In this document: one piece after another, positions 26,512 to 38,741 of the stretch
Layout of the letters: every line of letters begins with the position of its first letter
How positions within the stretch are numbered: the first letter of the stretch is position 1
Assembly: GCA_033964015.1 (NCBI GenBank)
Contig: CM066915.1
Location: 3,955,575 to 4,019,574 of the forward strand
Reading direction: 5' to 3'
Length of the DNA: 64,000 nt
Source: Scolanthus callimorphus
Taxonomy: Eukaryota; Cnidaria; Anthozoa; Actiniaria; Edwardsiidae
Translations under genes and position numbers: made by a program
Notes under the pieces: generated by a model
The model's input: the letters and a program-made list of their open reading frames with translations, nothing else
Database searches by the model: none
Told to the model about the DNA's origin: nothing

Positions 26512-26512
26512 C
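26250..26512. repeat. Dispersed foldback repeat, copy 1
   Basis: TTTTAGTCAAATCACACTAG and its inverse enclose about 150 bp, followed by an inner palindrome around GAGTCAATAGCCCATTCGGC. Related copies lie at about 51835-51925 (partial) and 54025-54300. Confidence 0.7.
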
Positions 26513-26969
26513 TCAGTGATCAATTTTAACGCGCGCTCATTGGTCGAGACGTATCACGTGGTACATTTTCACAGGACAGATGTCAAACGATATTGTCCAT
26601 CGGAAGTGCTATCCGTCCTGAGAGAAATGTTTTGAGCAAAAACTGGATTATTTTTGTTTAAAAAATAATGGAAAACAAGCAACCAAGGTTTTCGTCTAAG
26701 AATGTTGATGAAATACGGAAATTTTGTGGCTGAGGCGACGCCGGAAAACACAAAAAAGTCAACTAAATACGTCGTGAACGTTTTCAATGGTAAGAAAGTT
26801 GTTTTTTAGTGACGTCGCTGGGACATAAAAAAAATAACCCCCTCTTGGCTAGCTGCAATATTGGCGGATAATGTCCGCGAATGAAAATTTCAGTTGCCCT
26901 CGAAGCTTGGCTTCTCTCCGACATTACAGCCGCCATAAGGAGTTTATTTAGTAAATATCCTCTACATCT

Positions 26970-27950
26970 TCAATGATTTCCCGTAACATCAGAGAAATAG
27001 CCCTGCCCTCTAGGACTTAAGAATTTCGTGAGATTCGATAGGTCCTTCCGCTTTTTCTCCGACACTGGCAATAACCTCCTGTTCAATGGGCGCAAACTAC
27101 AAACTTCCAAGTCTCTCACATTGTTCTCTTTTCTTAAGTCTACCTCAACCGGCGTTTCTTCGGCAGACAGTGTTTTCCTCATCCAAACGATTCCAGGATG
27201 ACTGTAAGTTTTGATAGCTCCAGAAACGGGATCGATTCTTTCGCCTATTCCGTAATTAAAATGATGAATGTCACTAAACCTGTACGGGCGGCCATTAATA
27301 TCACGTCGAGACTCGGTGTATTTTTGTCTAAGGAACGAAGAATAGTTCTTGAGTTGTGGCTGTTCCAACTCAATCCATGTGATTTTGGGGCTTAAACTGC
27401 TGCTATTTATAATGTTCACATAGTCCCCAGGTGTTTCTATAACATCTTGAGTGCGTAGAACACCTTCTGCATTGCCTGCTTCGCGATCTACTGCTGCATA
27501 AGAATGACCGGCTATCAAGTAAAAATGATCTATGCGTTGCCTGAACCCAGACGCAACGAGGTATTCAAAATACATTGCAACTGTAAAGTTCTTTTGCTGA
27601 CTTCTGCAGTTATCGCTCCAAAAACAATTCCACGCTCTGTTTTCACCCTCCACCTCAGTTAAGTGAAAGTTTAAACAACTTAGAAGCGTGTCCGGAGTTT
27701 TCGGTGCAACCGTCTCCGGCCAGATATACGCGTATCCCTTACCAGTTTCTCCACTGTGAACTCCAAAAGCGTACGTTGTAAGCTTACTAGCATAGTAACT
27801 ATCTTGGCAGGTGATTTTGGGACATGATAGATTCTTATGAAAATCAAAATGGAAACTGGAAACGCCATGTGATACTGCTCGCTCCATTTTCGTAATGTCG
27901 AAAGCAAGGAGAAATGAGAGCCAAGGTGCGGCTTCTTCTAAACCCGTCAA
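26970..27950 (-). CDS. Transposase-derived protein, catalytic half (DDE-like)
   Basis: A 326-codon open frame whose first codon here is TTG; the frame is open up to about 28007, so this is an internal or 5'-truncated exon. The order of features (FDFHKNLSCPKI, YYASKLTTYAFGVH, WPETVAPKTPDTLLSCL, WSDNCRSQQKN, FYLIAGHSYAAVDRE) matches a widespread animal transposase-like family that I recall as DUF7869-type, with RNase-H-like acidic residues in FDF and SDNC. Unverified. No stop interrupts 326 codons, so the copy is recent or retained. A palindromic repeat (28003-28182) abuts its 5' side. Confidence 0.6.
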   Translation of the reverse strand: MTGLEEAAPWLSFLLAFDITKMERAVSHGVSSFHFDFHKNLSCPKITCQDSYYASKLTTYAFGVHSGETGKGYAYIWPETVAPKTPDTLLSCLNFHLTEVEGENRAWNCFWSDNCRSQQKNFTVAMYFEYLVASGFRQRIDHFYLIAGHSYAAVDREAGNAEGVLRTQDVIETPGDYVNIINSSSLSPKITWIELEQPQLKNYSSFLRQKYTESRRDINGRPYRFSDIHHFNYGIGERIDPVSGAIKTYSHPGIVWMRKTLSAEETPVEVDLRKENNVRDLEVCSLRPLNRRLLPVSEKKRKDLSNLTKFLSPRGQGYFSDVTGNH

Positions 27951-28002
27951 GTGATAATAGCTCTGGATGTTAAATCCGATGTCATTTACATAAGTTAAAA
28001 GA

Positions 28003-28182
28003 CCGCCTTAATAGACCAGGTTCGAATTACGCTCCAATGCTCACAAGACAAAAGCTTCAAATCGAGGCTTTCTCCAAGTTCTAATACATTTACAGTAATT
28101 TCAGAAGAAAGCCTCGACTTGAGGTTATTGTTTGTAGGCACTGGAGCGTAATTCGAACATGGCCTATTGTCTTACGGCGGCA
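28003..28182. repeat. Palindromic MITE-like element
   Basis: Left arm TTCGAATTACGCTCCA (28021-28036), right arm its inverse at about 28141-28157; the arms extend outward to CCGCC/GGCGG. Half of the same element lies at 18998-19075, next to the viral insertion. Confidence 0.75.
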
Positions 28183-28713
28183 TGGAAAAGTAAAGGAGGA
28201 TAACCGGAAACGATTTTATTTTTGCAAAGGTAAGTTTATGGCCTCATACAAGCTAAACCGACTTCAAGCAGGATTCGAAGCACTTTGATGGGATCTGCAA
28301 CTTGCACATTAAAGGTCGCGTAAGACACGTCACATTATTTGAGTAATTCCGCAATTTTCTATTTGAACGAAAAACGTCTTTCTAACTTTAAATAATCAAT
28401 TTAATACAATTTTTACCACACGATGGCAGAATCATTCCCAAACTTTCCTTCCCTAGTCTTAAAACATAATACTTTTTATACAACTTTTTACGAAAAAGTT
28501 TGCTCTTTTTAAGATAATTACTATTGTCCTACTGTCAGACGAAATTTCTCACATTCTTTGTCAGAATTACTTTGCTTTGTGTCTTCAAATTGTATGATTC
28601 TTCATTCATTATTCATATTCAAATGGACCTCCCTTCCGGCCTATGTGCGCATGACAATCACTTAGTCGAATAAGTATACGCGTGCCGCCACAATCGTCAA
28701 GTCTCGCCTAGAA

Positions 28714-31700
28714 ATGGAGGTAACGAGTGGTTTTGGATACACTTTTGATCCAGAAAATAACGGTAAAAGATCTCAAAGAAACCGTCTCCCTGCACCGTGT
28801 AACGATCTCCTACCCAGAAGAAAAAGACGCAAAGTTCACAGCAGAATTAAGACGAAAGCTACCCCTAGAAAAAACAGGCCACATCAAAGCGTGAACGCCA
28901 TAAGCTTGGAGTGCTGCACTAAACGAACTTGCCTACTAAGTCATGGACGCCGAGTGATCGAAATAATCAGAAGGCAGTTTGATGGCATGCTCTATGAAGA
29001 ACAAAACAATTATCTGATCTCTTTACTGGACATCAGAGAGGAACGTTCCAAACGCCAGATAAGGTATCACATTAAGGATGCCACTGGACAAGCGAAAGTT
29101 GAAATCTGTAAATGCGCCTTCCTAAAAATATATGGTGTCGGAAAGAAGAGGATCCGAGTATTGATAAAAAAGCTTCAGCCATACTCCGGAACAGTCGAAA
29201 AGGACCAGCGAAAAAAACAGAGAAATCAAAGACGGATTCCGCTGGGTCTTAAAGCAGAGGTAATTTACACAGCACATATTGAATTTGAGACTCTTTGAAG
29301 ACTCCTCACGGGGATGCGGGTGGGGGGGGGGGAGGGTTGATCCCAAATAAAAGTGAAAGAAATGAAATTTTGTTCAGTACTTTTCTCATGATCAAACTCT
29401 GAACTAAAAAGCCGAAATGCTGAGCAGCAAGCTACACAAGAATTATGGGGTTTTCATGAGATAATCGTTTCAAGCGCCACCTCTAAATATATTGAGATGT
29501 TTGTCTGATGGTGGTGGTGGGGGGGGGGGGGGGGGGGGGGTGAATGACTCACATATTTTTGGACATGGGTGCTGGTTGATTTGACCCTAAAAGATACCAA
29601 CATGGGTGTGGCCAAGCTTCAGAATAACGCCTAAAAGATACCGATACCTATTACAACGCCATAAAACTGACAGGGTTTTAAAGAAAAATTTTGAAGTACT
29701 CTTTTCTTGAATTGAAGGGCAAAATTGCTTGATTGGACACCCTAAAAGATCCCTAAAATTTCCTGGCTTTTATATTTTTACCCCCTAAAAGATACCACAG
29801 GTCACAATTTTAACCCCGAAAAGATACCACGACCACCCCCCCGCCAGACCCCACATGAGATTTCCCCCTCCACCCCTTGAATTAAATTCAGCAAAACAGA
29901 AATGGCAACCATTTTAGAGTTTCTGACCCATTCCTGTGTAGTCTTTTTACCTCTCTGTGTCCATCTTGTAAGAAATGACTGATAGTTTCAATTTTATGAG
30001 CAATAGTTAAGTATTAAATGTGGTACATGTCTACCAAGGAGAACTTTTTTGATTGATAATTATACCCTTCTTAGGGACGTGTCATTATTTACCGGGGGGG
30101 AGGGCTCCCATTTTTCTCAAACAAACCTAAAAAAAATTAAGACCCTCCCCTTGAACATAACAAAAAAAATGGGACCCTCCCCCAGTCGAAGGTAAAAAAA
30201 AATTGGGACCCTCCCCATGTAATTTATATTTCTGAAAAACCTGTCAGATAGACCCTTGTTCAAGTGATGCAACGTCTCTTTCATTCTTCTTAATAACAGA
30301 AATACGCTTTTCTACTTCTGTCAAAGCTAAGGAACCGCGGTCATTATTTAACGCCTCGAATATTTCCGTGAGAGGCATGTGGGTAATACACGGTAAAAAT
30401 GCAGTAATCCTTCCTCTATAAGTACAATGATTAACGGGATCCCGCCTCTCCCGTCCCCTATTTGACCTACTACTGAATACACTTTACAAAAAAATGGGGT
30501 CGCTATTTCTTTCGTTGCGCGCGAAGCGCACCGAAATTTGATAATCGCATTTCATCAAGCCTCAGAGAAAGGGTAGATGAACATGTTTTGTGTACGGTAT
30601 AGTAAACAAAGCCTGTCAGGAGTCCAGGAAGTACGCTACCTCAACTATATAGGTTAGATAAAAGCTTCTGTTGATGGGCTCCTGAGCCAACAAGGCTATA
30701 TTATTCATGCGCACAACTGCGCGCCGCAAATGTTGAAGTCATTATTCATGTGCGTGAAACGCGGCCCAAATGACGAATTTCTATGATTGTAACGTCGAAC
30801 TCACGCTTACCTATGGGGTCTTATTCATACATATAGTGACTGCGCCCAGGTCTATCATTACGGGGCATTTTTGGGAGAGTTTGGTTTTCCTCGTTAAGAT
30901 ACATTGTTGTTGTAAATAGCGTGAGGGTAGTGTTTTCGTTACAGAAACAGTATAATACATTTCCTTCTTTATCGCGCGAAGCGCGCCGAAATTTTTATAG
31001 AGAAGTTGCTGAAATAACCGCTATCGGCATCTGTTTTACCCTCTTTATCGTCCAAATGTTGCTGAAAAAAATCATGACCCTCCCCCAAACAGGAGTGAAG
31101 AAAATTTGGACCCTCCCTTTAGGCACGCGAAAAAAATTAGGACCCTCCCCACAAAAATAGGAGCCCTCCCCCCCCCCCCCGCTAAATAATGACACGTCCC
31201 TTATTTTTATTTTATTTGTCTCAAATACTGTTGAATGGCTCTTTTAGTACAATCAATTTTAATGAAACGCAGACTTCCTTATGTTATTTTTCAGGTTGTG
31301 GAGCATCTACGGAGCTATGACAGAGACAAGTCCCATTATGCACGTGAGCAAAAGCAAGACACACAGTACTTAAAATGCTCATTGTCTGTATCACAGCTAT
31401 GGCGTGAATTCTTGGCCAAGAAGGGCATTGGGGAACATGATGAGCCACCCATGAGCAAACGATCCTTCAGAAACATCATTCGTACATACCAGATCTCATT
31501 CCGTCGTCCTCGGGTTGATACATGCTCCCGCTGTGACAGTTTCGCAGTCATGATAAGGTACTCCACAAATGAGAATGATGCTGAGGCAAAAGCTGTAAAA
31601 GAATCACACATAGTTCAGGCAGATTACCATTACGATCGTATTCATTATGACTTAAACATTTTCCCAAAAATTAAGAATGGAGCTGAAAATGTACGGCCGT

Positions 31701-31729
31701 GGTTAGTGCCTACATTATGGGTACCGTAA
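28714..31729 (+). CDS. Transposase-like gene, N-terminal exons (28714-29259 and 31295-31729)
   Basis: Two in-phase exons. Exon 1 (182 codons from ATG 28714) ends GCAGAG at a GTAATT donor (29260). Exon 2 begins after TTTTTCAG (31294) with phase 0. The joined sequence keeps the layout of the same transposase-like family as 26970-27950: basic N-terminus, CCTKRTC, EICKCAFLKIYGVGKKR, then KSHYAREQ and RRPRVDTCSRCD. The catalytic half is absent downstream on this strand (stop at 31729 or a further splice), so this is an N-terminal relic or an incomplete gene. The 2-kb intron contains the 30074-31200 element. Confidence 0.55.
29512..29870. repeat. Poly-G-headed repeat with CCCTAAAAGATACC motifs
   Basis: A G run of about 25, then several copies of CCTAAAAGATACC spaced over 300 bp. 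The same vocabulary (CCCCTAAAAGGTA) occurs at 55190-55310, 57580-57920 and 58740-59055, marking a dispersed family. Confidence 0.6.
30074..31200. mobile_element. 1.13-kb MITE-like element with TTA duplication
   Basis: Ends GGGACGTGTCATTATTTA and its inverse, followed by G/C runs and GGAGGGCTCC/GGAGCCCTCC. Flanked by TTA (30071-30073 and 31201-31203). A three-base TWA duplication is characteristic of PIF/Harbinger, so that superfamily is the best guess. Subterminal GGGACCCTCCCC motifs are repeated. No transposase frame. Confidence 0.7.
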
Positions 31730-31922
31730 ATGGTCAACACTAGTTTTATTGTAACTCACATTACATATCTTGGCTTAGAGGGACATGTTTCTTATTGGAG
31801 GCCAAATGCAAGTTCACTACAGGTACATATTCACCAAGAGAAACACATATGGTTGCAGATGCACATGCTCTTGATTGGGTATTATTTATTGAATGCTTTT
31901 TTAATACAGTGAGCGCTCCCCT

Positions 31923-32311
31923 CAGGAGGGGGGGTACTCAGATATAAAAATGATGGGGAGGGGGGGGGGGGGTCCAACGGAGCTCGAAATTTCATACCCA
32001 AAGAAAAAAAAACCTGCTCCTAAAATTCGATACCCCCAAAAAATATGCAACTTTTTTAGCCTAAAAAGGCTTACGCATACACATGACACCCGTCTTAATA
32101 TTATGTTTCTGGGAAATAGCTCTAGCTATAAGGCAGTATCTTGATGATCAACTCATTGTCAAATGTTTCAACCCCCAGAATTTTTTCAACCCCCAAGAAA
32201 ATACCTGGTAAAATTTTCAACCCAAAAAATACTTTTACTACAAATTTCATACCCCAAAAAATATGTCGGACCCCCCCCCCCCCGTCTTTTTTATATCCGA
32301 GTATCCCCCTG
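31923..32311. mobile_element. About 389-bp MITE-like element
   Basis: Inverted ends of about 45-50 bp containing TACTC(A/G)GATATAAAAA and a long G/C run, then TTTCATACCC-type motifs facing inward. Target duplication not clear. Confidence 0.6.
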
Positions 32312-33742
32312 GGATGTGTGTGAGAGTGAGTATTGGGGGGAGGTGTACAGTAATGAAATGAAGAGGAAGCGCCATCAATCAAATTGGATATGTCCATGAC
32401 TCCAAAAGTGCATTCCCACAGGGGGACAGTAAAATTTATCTCATCCATTTGCACCTCCTGTGAAACATTACAATCATGTCAATGTGTTCATGACTTGATG
32501 TGCAGAACACAGTGTGACAAATGTTCTTTCAAAATTTTTAAAGTTCAAAGACATGATCAATGGAAGTTTTATCCCTGTTTTCATAATTTAGTCTTGTGCT
32601 AATTAATGTTGAAAAGGCCTGGAAAGATAATAAAAATGTTTTGTTGCAAGAGGACTGCTGATTTATTTGACAACAAATGCAACAGTGAGTACATACTATA
32701 CAAGCATAAATCACATTCAAAGACACAGTGCAAAATGTATTCTCCTTTATTAAGTGTGCATACTCTGAAGTTCCAAATAAAAGTACAGAGAGCAAAATAA
32801 TAGTATAGAGTAGAATAATAGTATAGAGTGGAGAAAACACCATTTATGCTGGAGCGCGCGGTGACATTATTATAGTGATAAGTTTGGAGTGCATATGCGA
32901 CGCTACAGCTTTTACGCAGCGAGGACTACGTAATACGCTAAGCCTAGGTGGAATTTTTTGGCCACGAAGGTGGCATTTAATATTCAACGAATCAGATTTG
33001 TTTACAAATAATAATGCGTACTTAACATTGTCTTACACGCAAGGCGTTGGTGGTGGGGCAATTAGCCCCCCTAATACAACAATTGACTACCTGCCCATAT
33101 CAACCTAAAAAGTCACCCAGAGGGAGGAGACGCGGGTGGAGGTGGGTTCGAAGATCAAAGGAGGAAAGCTTGCTTGGAAAGCGTGACGACTCATTGGGCG
33201 CTGTCCTTTTATACCGTCATTGGACGCGCCTGTCAACACTCAGCTCTGGACATATCTGAACCCATTTCCTTGCCCGCGCCTAATCCCTTTAGCCCGTGTG
33301 TGGTTAATTAAGATAACCGTCTTGCCCCCGCATAAACTCCATTATCGCCGGTGCCGATAATGTGTGTATTTATGCTGGAGCGCGCGGTGACATTATTTAT
33401 AGTGATAAGTTTGGAGTGCATATGCGACGCTACAGCTTTTACGCAGCGAGGACTACGTAATACGCTAAGCCTAGATGGAATTTTTTGGTCACGAAGGTGG
33501 CATTTAATATTCAACGAATCAGATTTGTTTACAAATAATAATGCGTACTTAACATTGTCTTACACGCAAGGCGTTGGTGGGGGCAATTAGGCCACCAGCC
33601 ACACCATGTGGCGAACCCCACCACCGCAGTGCGCAGACGCGCATGCAAACCAAACCGAACCTAGCACGAATGCAACGGGGAATAACAAAACAGATTGTAG
33701 ATACTGACACTTTTGAAGAAAATGCGAAGAAACTCCCAGCCG

Positions 33743-34024
33743 CTAGTCTGACGGAGTTATATGGCGATAATAAGAGCACCAGCCACTTGTCTGGAATGCA
33801 CTTAACGTTATCAGTAACACAGAGCGCGAAGCCCCAGCCGCTTGTCTGAAAAGCCCCGCACTCTCTTGACTATCGTGTCGAGCCAGATTTATTGGTCGAA
33901 TGTACAACCTAAATGCGTCAGATTCCCATCGACCGAGGCTGCGAATTTGCGCGTCAGACAGCCCTTTTTTCCTTTCTCGGCGGCCCGCTGGCTGCCCTAT
34001 ACCCTGACGAATCCTGATCACCAA
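33743..34024 (-). pseudogene. Tyrosine recombinase, C-terminal fragment
   Basis: GLSDAQIRSLGRWESDAFRLYIRP (residues about 21-44) fits the region around the last catalytic residues of YR recombinases (G-x-x-x-x-x-I-x-x-x-G-R-W-x-S-x-x-x-x-x-Y), including a candidate nucleophilic Tyr. It belongs to the element at 32843-37198. Separated from the N-terminal fragment by non-coding repeat sequence. Confidence 0.6.
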
Positions 34025-34774
34025 AGGCGAGCGCTTCGACTAGCCGAGCCTTTTGTTGTAAAATAGGACAAGTGTTCCACAGAAACCACTCAGAATCCTA
34101 TATGTTTCAAAATTAGTCTTAGAAAGGAAAAAATAAATAAATAAAAGTAAAAATAAAAAGGAAACTTGAACTTCCTATATTATATAGGCATTCTAAAGTT
34201 AGCAATACTTTTCGTTATGAAATTTGCAAGTTTGAAAGTTGTTCAGCCTGTTCGAAAATCAATCAACAATGCCCATTCGCGATCCAATTCCATCCGCTCG
34301 ATAGGACACGAAAATACTCCAAAATTGTATTATCTAGCAGCAGAAAGGTTGGTTAACAAGCGCAGACGATTATTTTGTTGGTTGCTCGAACTTGACTGTA
34401 TTCAGGTTACAGAAAAAAAAAAATTAATAACCCAAACTTAACGACAGACCATGACGGTCACTTTTGGTTTGAGGGACCGAAAATCGACGCCCGATTTTAT
34501 AACTGCTAACGTTTGCAAGGGAAGAACGAGTTGCGCTTGATTCGCAGCCTTTGTCGACAGCTCCCCGAGTCTAAATGAATCCGTCTAAATAAACCGTAAA
34601 AGGACACTAAAAACACGGTTTGAAATATAACTCCCGGATACTCGAACGTGATGGTATGGTTATAAAGTGCCTCAACGAGCTTATGTAACTCGTCGCACGC
34701 AATGGACAGCCGAACATCCGATCTCGGGCAAAACCTGTTGTGGGAAGATTGCGAAATTTGGCGCGCCTGGTTGC

Positions 34775-35077
34775 CTACAAATACGCTGTAAACACCGTCA
34801 TATCACTCAAGGGAATTACCAGGAAATCCCGACTACGGCCAAATGCGTATGCAAACTCCAAATACTCATCCCAGGCTCGTTTATAAGGTTTCCGCGACGC
34901 TTCGGATAGAGCGGCTGGTATCAACTCCCTCCGCAAAAAAACGCTCCAGTTGCGTGGTAGCAATTCGCCCGGGACCGGTGTTGCGATAAAAAGGTCACTT
35001 TGCATAGCTAAAATGCCGGGAAAATGTTTCCCGCGAAACAGGCGACGCACCATCACCATCACGGATCGAGTGATCAC
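34775..35077 (-). pseudogene. Tyrosine recombinase, core-binding (N-terminal) fragment
   Basis: IPAALSEASRKPYKRAWDEY followed by LEFAYAFGRSRD and IPLSDMTVFTAYL looks like the SAM-like core-binding domain of YR recombinases. The frame is lost before the catalytic domain, which appears about 750 bp further along on the same strand. Confidence 0.5.
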
Positions 35078-35424
35078 GAGATGATTGCTTATTGATAATC
35101 TCTACCACTGTTTATTGTCAGAAAAGAAAGAATGTTACGATCGCGCATCTTAGACCACCAAATCTCAGTTGCAACGACGATCGGATACAGTTCCAGCAGT
35201 GCGATGTAGGAAAAACTTCCAAACGACAAATTTGGCGGTCATGCACCGTACGACATGAGAAACAAAACCACCGCGTAACCAAGAGATCCCCTAATCTAGT
35301 CGCGCACGATTGTTATTAAAAAGACCAGTGGTCTACATAAGAACCAATAATCGTATGTTCTTCAGCTTAGTCTTAGAAAGAAAAAAGGTGTCTCATTATA
35401 AGTAAAATTTAACAATTGTCGCTA

Positions 35425-35973
35425 TCAAATTTCGACCAACATTCCGCCTGGTAGGAAAACAACTTGCCCTTTCGTAATCCAAGGTAATCCGCTCGAAAAC
35501 ATAAAGAGAATACTCCAACTTTCGATTTTGACTTTGAATGCGGTTGAAGGGTTATTTGACAAACCTAGACAATTATTTCGTTCACTTATTGTGAATTTGA
35601 CTGCCAAATGTCTTTCTGTGACACGAAAAATGCCTGTGTCCGGGTCGAGCAACGCGCTTATGAGATTTGGAGATCGAAAGGATGCGCGACTCCCCTTGAA
35701 ATTGACTGTTTCAAAGTCCTCTAACTTTCTGTTCAGAGAGGTCGCCTCGGTAATGTTTACCATTTCGGCCAGCTTTCTGGCGAGGTCACTTACTGCCGCC
35801 AACGGGACTGTACTAGGAGTAGGGACGTCGATGGGCGTCGTAGGATGAGGTTTTGCGCCAGGAGGGTGCTGGACTTGAGGAAGGCCTCGGATGGCTGCCG
35901 TCACTGCCGCGGTGAAATCCCCTGCGTCTGCGAGAATGGCGGTGAGCAAGGTCGTGACCCCCTCTCGGTCCAA
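35425..35973 (-). CDS. Gag-like or unknown ORF of the YR element
   Basis: 182 codons. The N-terminal about 125 residues are plausible protein (LTAILADAGDFTAAVTAAI, Pro-rich 35-55, VSDLARKLAEMVNITEATSL). The remainder overlaps a repeat also seen at 24140 and 34065 and is probably not coding. Position upstream of the recombinase suggests a gag-like first ORF; this is inference. Confidence 0.35.
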   Translation of the reverse strand: MDREGVTTLLTAILADAGDFTAAVTAAIRGLPQVQHPPGAKPHPTTPIDVPTPSTVPLAAVSDLARKLAEMVNITEATSLNRKLEDFETVNFKGSRASFRSPNLISALLDPDTGIFRVTERHLAVKFTISERNNCLGLSNNPSTAFKVKIESWSILFMFSSGLPWITKGQVVFLPGGMLVEI

Positions 35974-37198
35974 GGTATAACCTTCTTTCTATGCGGCTGA
36001 GAATCGGTAGATTGGGAGGCCCGGCGCCCTTGCCGGCCGGTGGCACCGATGAGACTTGCAGTTTTGGCAGGCATGATTTGAGGAAAGATAAATATTAATA
36101 ACAGAAGAAATCAGAAAGTGTATAGGCGTCTTTAGCTTAAAGAGAGCATACGAGGAGGAGCGGGACAGTGTGTTTTGCACAGCATTTAACATAAGAGGTA
36201 TGCACCGTTTATTGCCCTGACTTGCGATAGTCGCGGTACCAACACGATTCATAAGTTGTATGGTGCATGGACCAGAAAAAGAGGCACAATTCGTCCCCAT
36301 AGTGGCCTGAGTGTGTTGGGCACGCTATTGTAAAATAGTGGCCAAGGTTTAACACGCTAGTTACGCCAAGGCTGGTCGGGCACCGATACAATAAATACGA
36401 CAAAGGTAACAATTAAACAAGGACGTGGTAGCGACAAAGAAGCAAAGTCGAGACACGGTGTTACAAATGCGCAAACATATGCTTAGCCTTTACAACTGCA
36501 CCCCGGAAGCTCCTCAACATTTATTAAACCCGAGACTATTAAGCTGCACGTTAACATTTGGGCTGTAAGACCCCGAGGACGAGTCCCGAAGCCCCTATGG
36601 GGCAAGTAGAAACGGTTGCAACCAAATTTTGCATTGAAAACGGGAACATTACGCCCACTCAATAGTACTTGGCAACACAAGCTACTGAAACGCCGAAATC
36701 CTCTAATTCCGATTCCACAGCTGTCTGGGCTGGGAGAGAAGAGAGCTCGCTTGTTCGCAGCTTTAGGATAACTATGCTCGAAAACAACGCACAAAAACCC
36801 AAATCATGCTGAATGCACGTAGTTAACGTAACGACCCGGCGAATGCAGCTGGGCGAGAATATTTTCCTGCTCCGTTTTGAGCAAAACAATTTCCAAGCGT
36901 CGTACAATTGAGTAGCCGAGATTTAAAAAGCGAGGCTGATCCATAAAGAAATAAAAGAGAAGTACTTGCCTGATTCGAAGATCAAAGGAGGAAAGCTTGC
37001 TTGGAAAGCGTGACGACTCATTGGGCGCTGTCCTTTTATACCGTCATTGGACGCGCCTGTCAACACTCAGCTCTGGACATATCTGAACCCATTTCCTTGC
37101 CCGGCGCCTAATCCCTTTAGCCCGTGTGTGGTTAATTAAGATAACCGTCTTGCCCCCGCATAAACTCCATTATCGCCGGTGCCGATAATGTGTGTATT

Positions 37199-38430
37199 TT
37201 CATGCTATTCATGAAAAAATCCACTGACCTGTCTGCCTCCCAGTTTTCTGCTCCCTTTTCAGGCAATGAAACACAGCTGTTTGTTTTCGAAAACAGCAAA
37301 CAATATCGCCACTTAAACGCAGATTCGAAAACCAAAAGTCAACACAGTGAGTTCTGCAAAAATTTCTTTCGCTAAAAAAAATACAGGCCTGATTAAGGTT
37401 AATATAGAGTAGACATGCCTCAAATCAATAAACGTACAGGCCTGAATAAGGCTGTATAGAGTGCAAAATTTTCTAAAATAAAATAAACGTACATGTACTA
37501 TTATTTTAGCCATGCCACTATCTCGATTCTGATTGGCCAGGAGTACACAGCGCTATTTGAATTGAGTACGAAGAGGAAAATACTAATGGACTTAAGCTGA
37601 AGTTGAAAAATCGTTTAACCTTGTAAGGCCTTGTCATCGACTTCGCTTAGCTAGTATACAATGTAGGTAAGAATTCCAGGTTGCTGAATAAGAAAACAAT
37701 TACTGAATTCGGTTTTCGCATGATAGTGAGATTTGTCCATCCGAATCGAATATTCGACTCTAGGGGGGCACGCTTCATGTCTTTTGACTGTAACCGGAGG
37801 AAGAAAAATATGCATGTTATTGATATCAGCCAGTGAAGCAGAAACTTTTTCGAAATGGGTGCATCCTCTGGCTTCTAACTAATTGTTTGAAAACTGTCAA
37901 TATAGGAAGATTTGATGACAACTAACTTAGAGAATACCACATCATTAAATGCTAATTTGCATAAATCTTTGATCTTACATATCTCATATGAACCACCTAT
38001 CTCATGAATTTTTGGCATTAGGGGCCGGTTCCTTTAAAGGTTGGATAAAGTTATCCATGGATAAAAGTTATCTGTTGTATAGGATTTGTTCCGGATTTAT
38101 CTGTTGGATAAGCGTTTATCTACAGACAACTCTTAACTGACTTCTAGGAACCAACTTCAGGTCGCTATGTTCAAGCACAACTTTCAGTCCATTTTCTCTC
38201 CTCTCAGGGTGATATAAGCTTACACTTAAACTAATTGGCCTTGAATCTTTTTGGCGTTTTAGGGTACTATTAAATTCAGTCTGGGGGGATCTGAGTCTGG
38301 GGTAGGGTATTATCAAATACAAGGCCACTAAAACTGAGTCAATATGCTTAATGTACCACATGTACCATATACACACAAATTAGTTGAATGGATTGCACAT
38401 CATTTTAGCTGTGTATATGTTTTCCACTTA
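37199..38430. other. Host intergenic DNA, no gene seen
   Basis: AT-rich. A solitary terminal fragment of the 38432-38741 MITE (CTAGGGGGGCACGCTTCATG) lies at about 37760-37796. No exon recognised. Confidence 0.5.
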
Positions 38431-38431
38431 C

Positions 38432-38741
38432 AGTCAAAAGACATGAAGCGTGCCCCCCTAGAGTTGAACATTCAATTCATTATTCCATTATTGATTTCAT
38501 TATTACCCAAAAATGCATTTTTCAATTCAATATTAAAAATTTTAAATGTTCAAATGTTGATTTCCGAATATGTAAGTTAAGTTAATGTTCACCCACAGTA
38601 AGTTACTTATCTTAAATTACAAAATTTTCAATGTTGAATTGAAAATTGCATTTTGGATCGAATATCTAATGAAATCAATGATGGAATAATGAATTGAATA
38701 TTTAACTCTAGGGGGGCACGCTTCATGTCTTTTGACTGTAA
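38432..38741. mobile_element. 310-bp MITE with 35-40-bp terminal inverted repeats
   Basis: Begins CAGTCAAAAGACATGAAGCG and ends with the inverse. The interior is AT-rich with inverted TTCAATTC/GAATTGAA motifs. A lone end of the same family is at 37760. Confidence 0.8.

Larger units (their letters stand above)
32843..37198 (-). mobile_element. Tyrosine-recombinase element with Ngaro-like split direct repeats
   Basis: Read on the minus strand the order is A1 (37198-36974), body, B1 (33585-33368), A2 (33371-33147), about 90 bp, B2 (33055-32843). A1/A2 (about 225 bp) and B1/B2 (about 213 bp) are nearly identical pairs in the same orientation. This A1-ORFs-B1-A2-B2 plan is the established signature of Ngaro/PAT-type elements of the DIRS order. 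Tyrosine recombinase fragments lie on the same strand with the C-terminal part nearest B1, as expected. I could not see a reverse transcriptase, so the copy is deleted or non-autonomous. Confidence 0.6.

Noticed and set aside
32875..33590. Frames of 77-79 codons in the B repeats as coding
   Set aside because: They are non-coding split direct repeats; similarity is at DNA level with out-of-frame differences.
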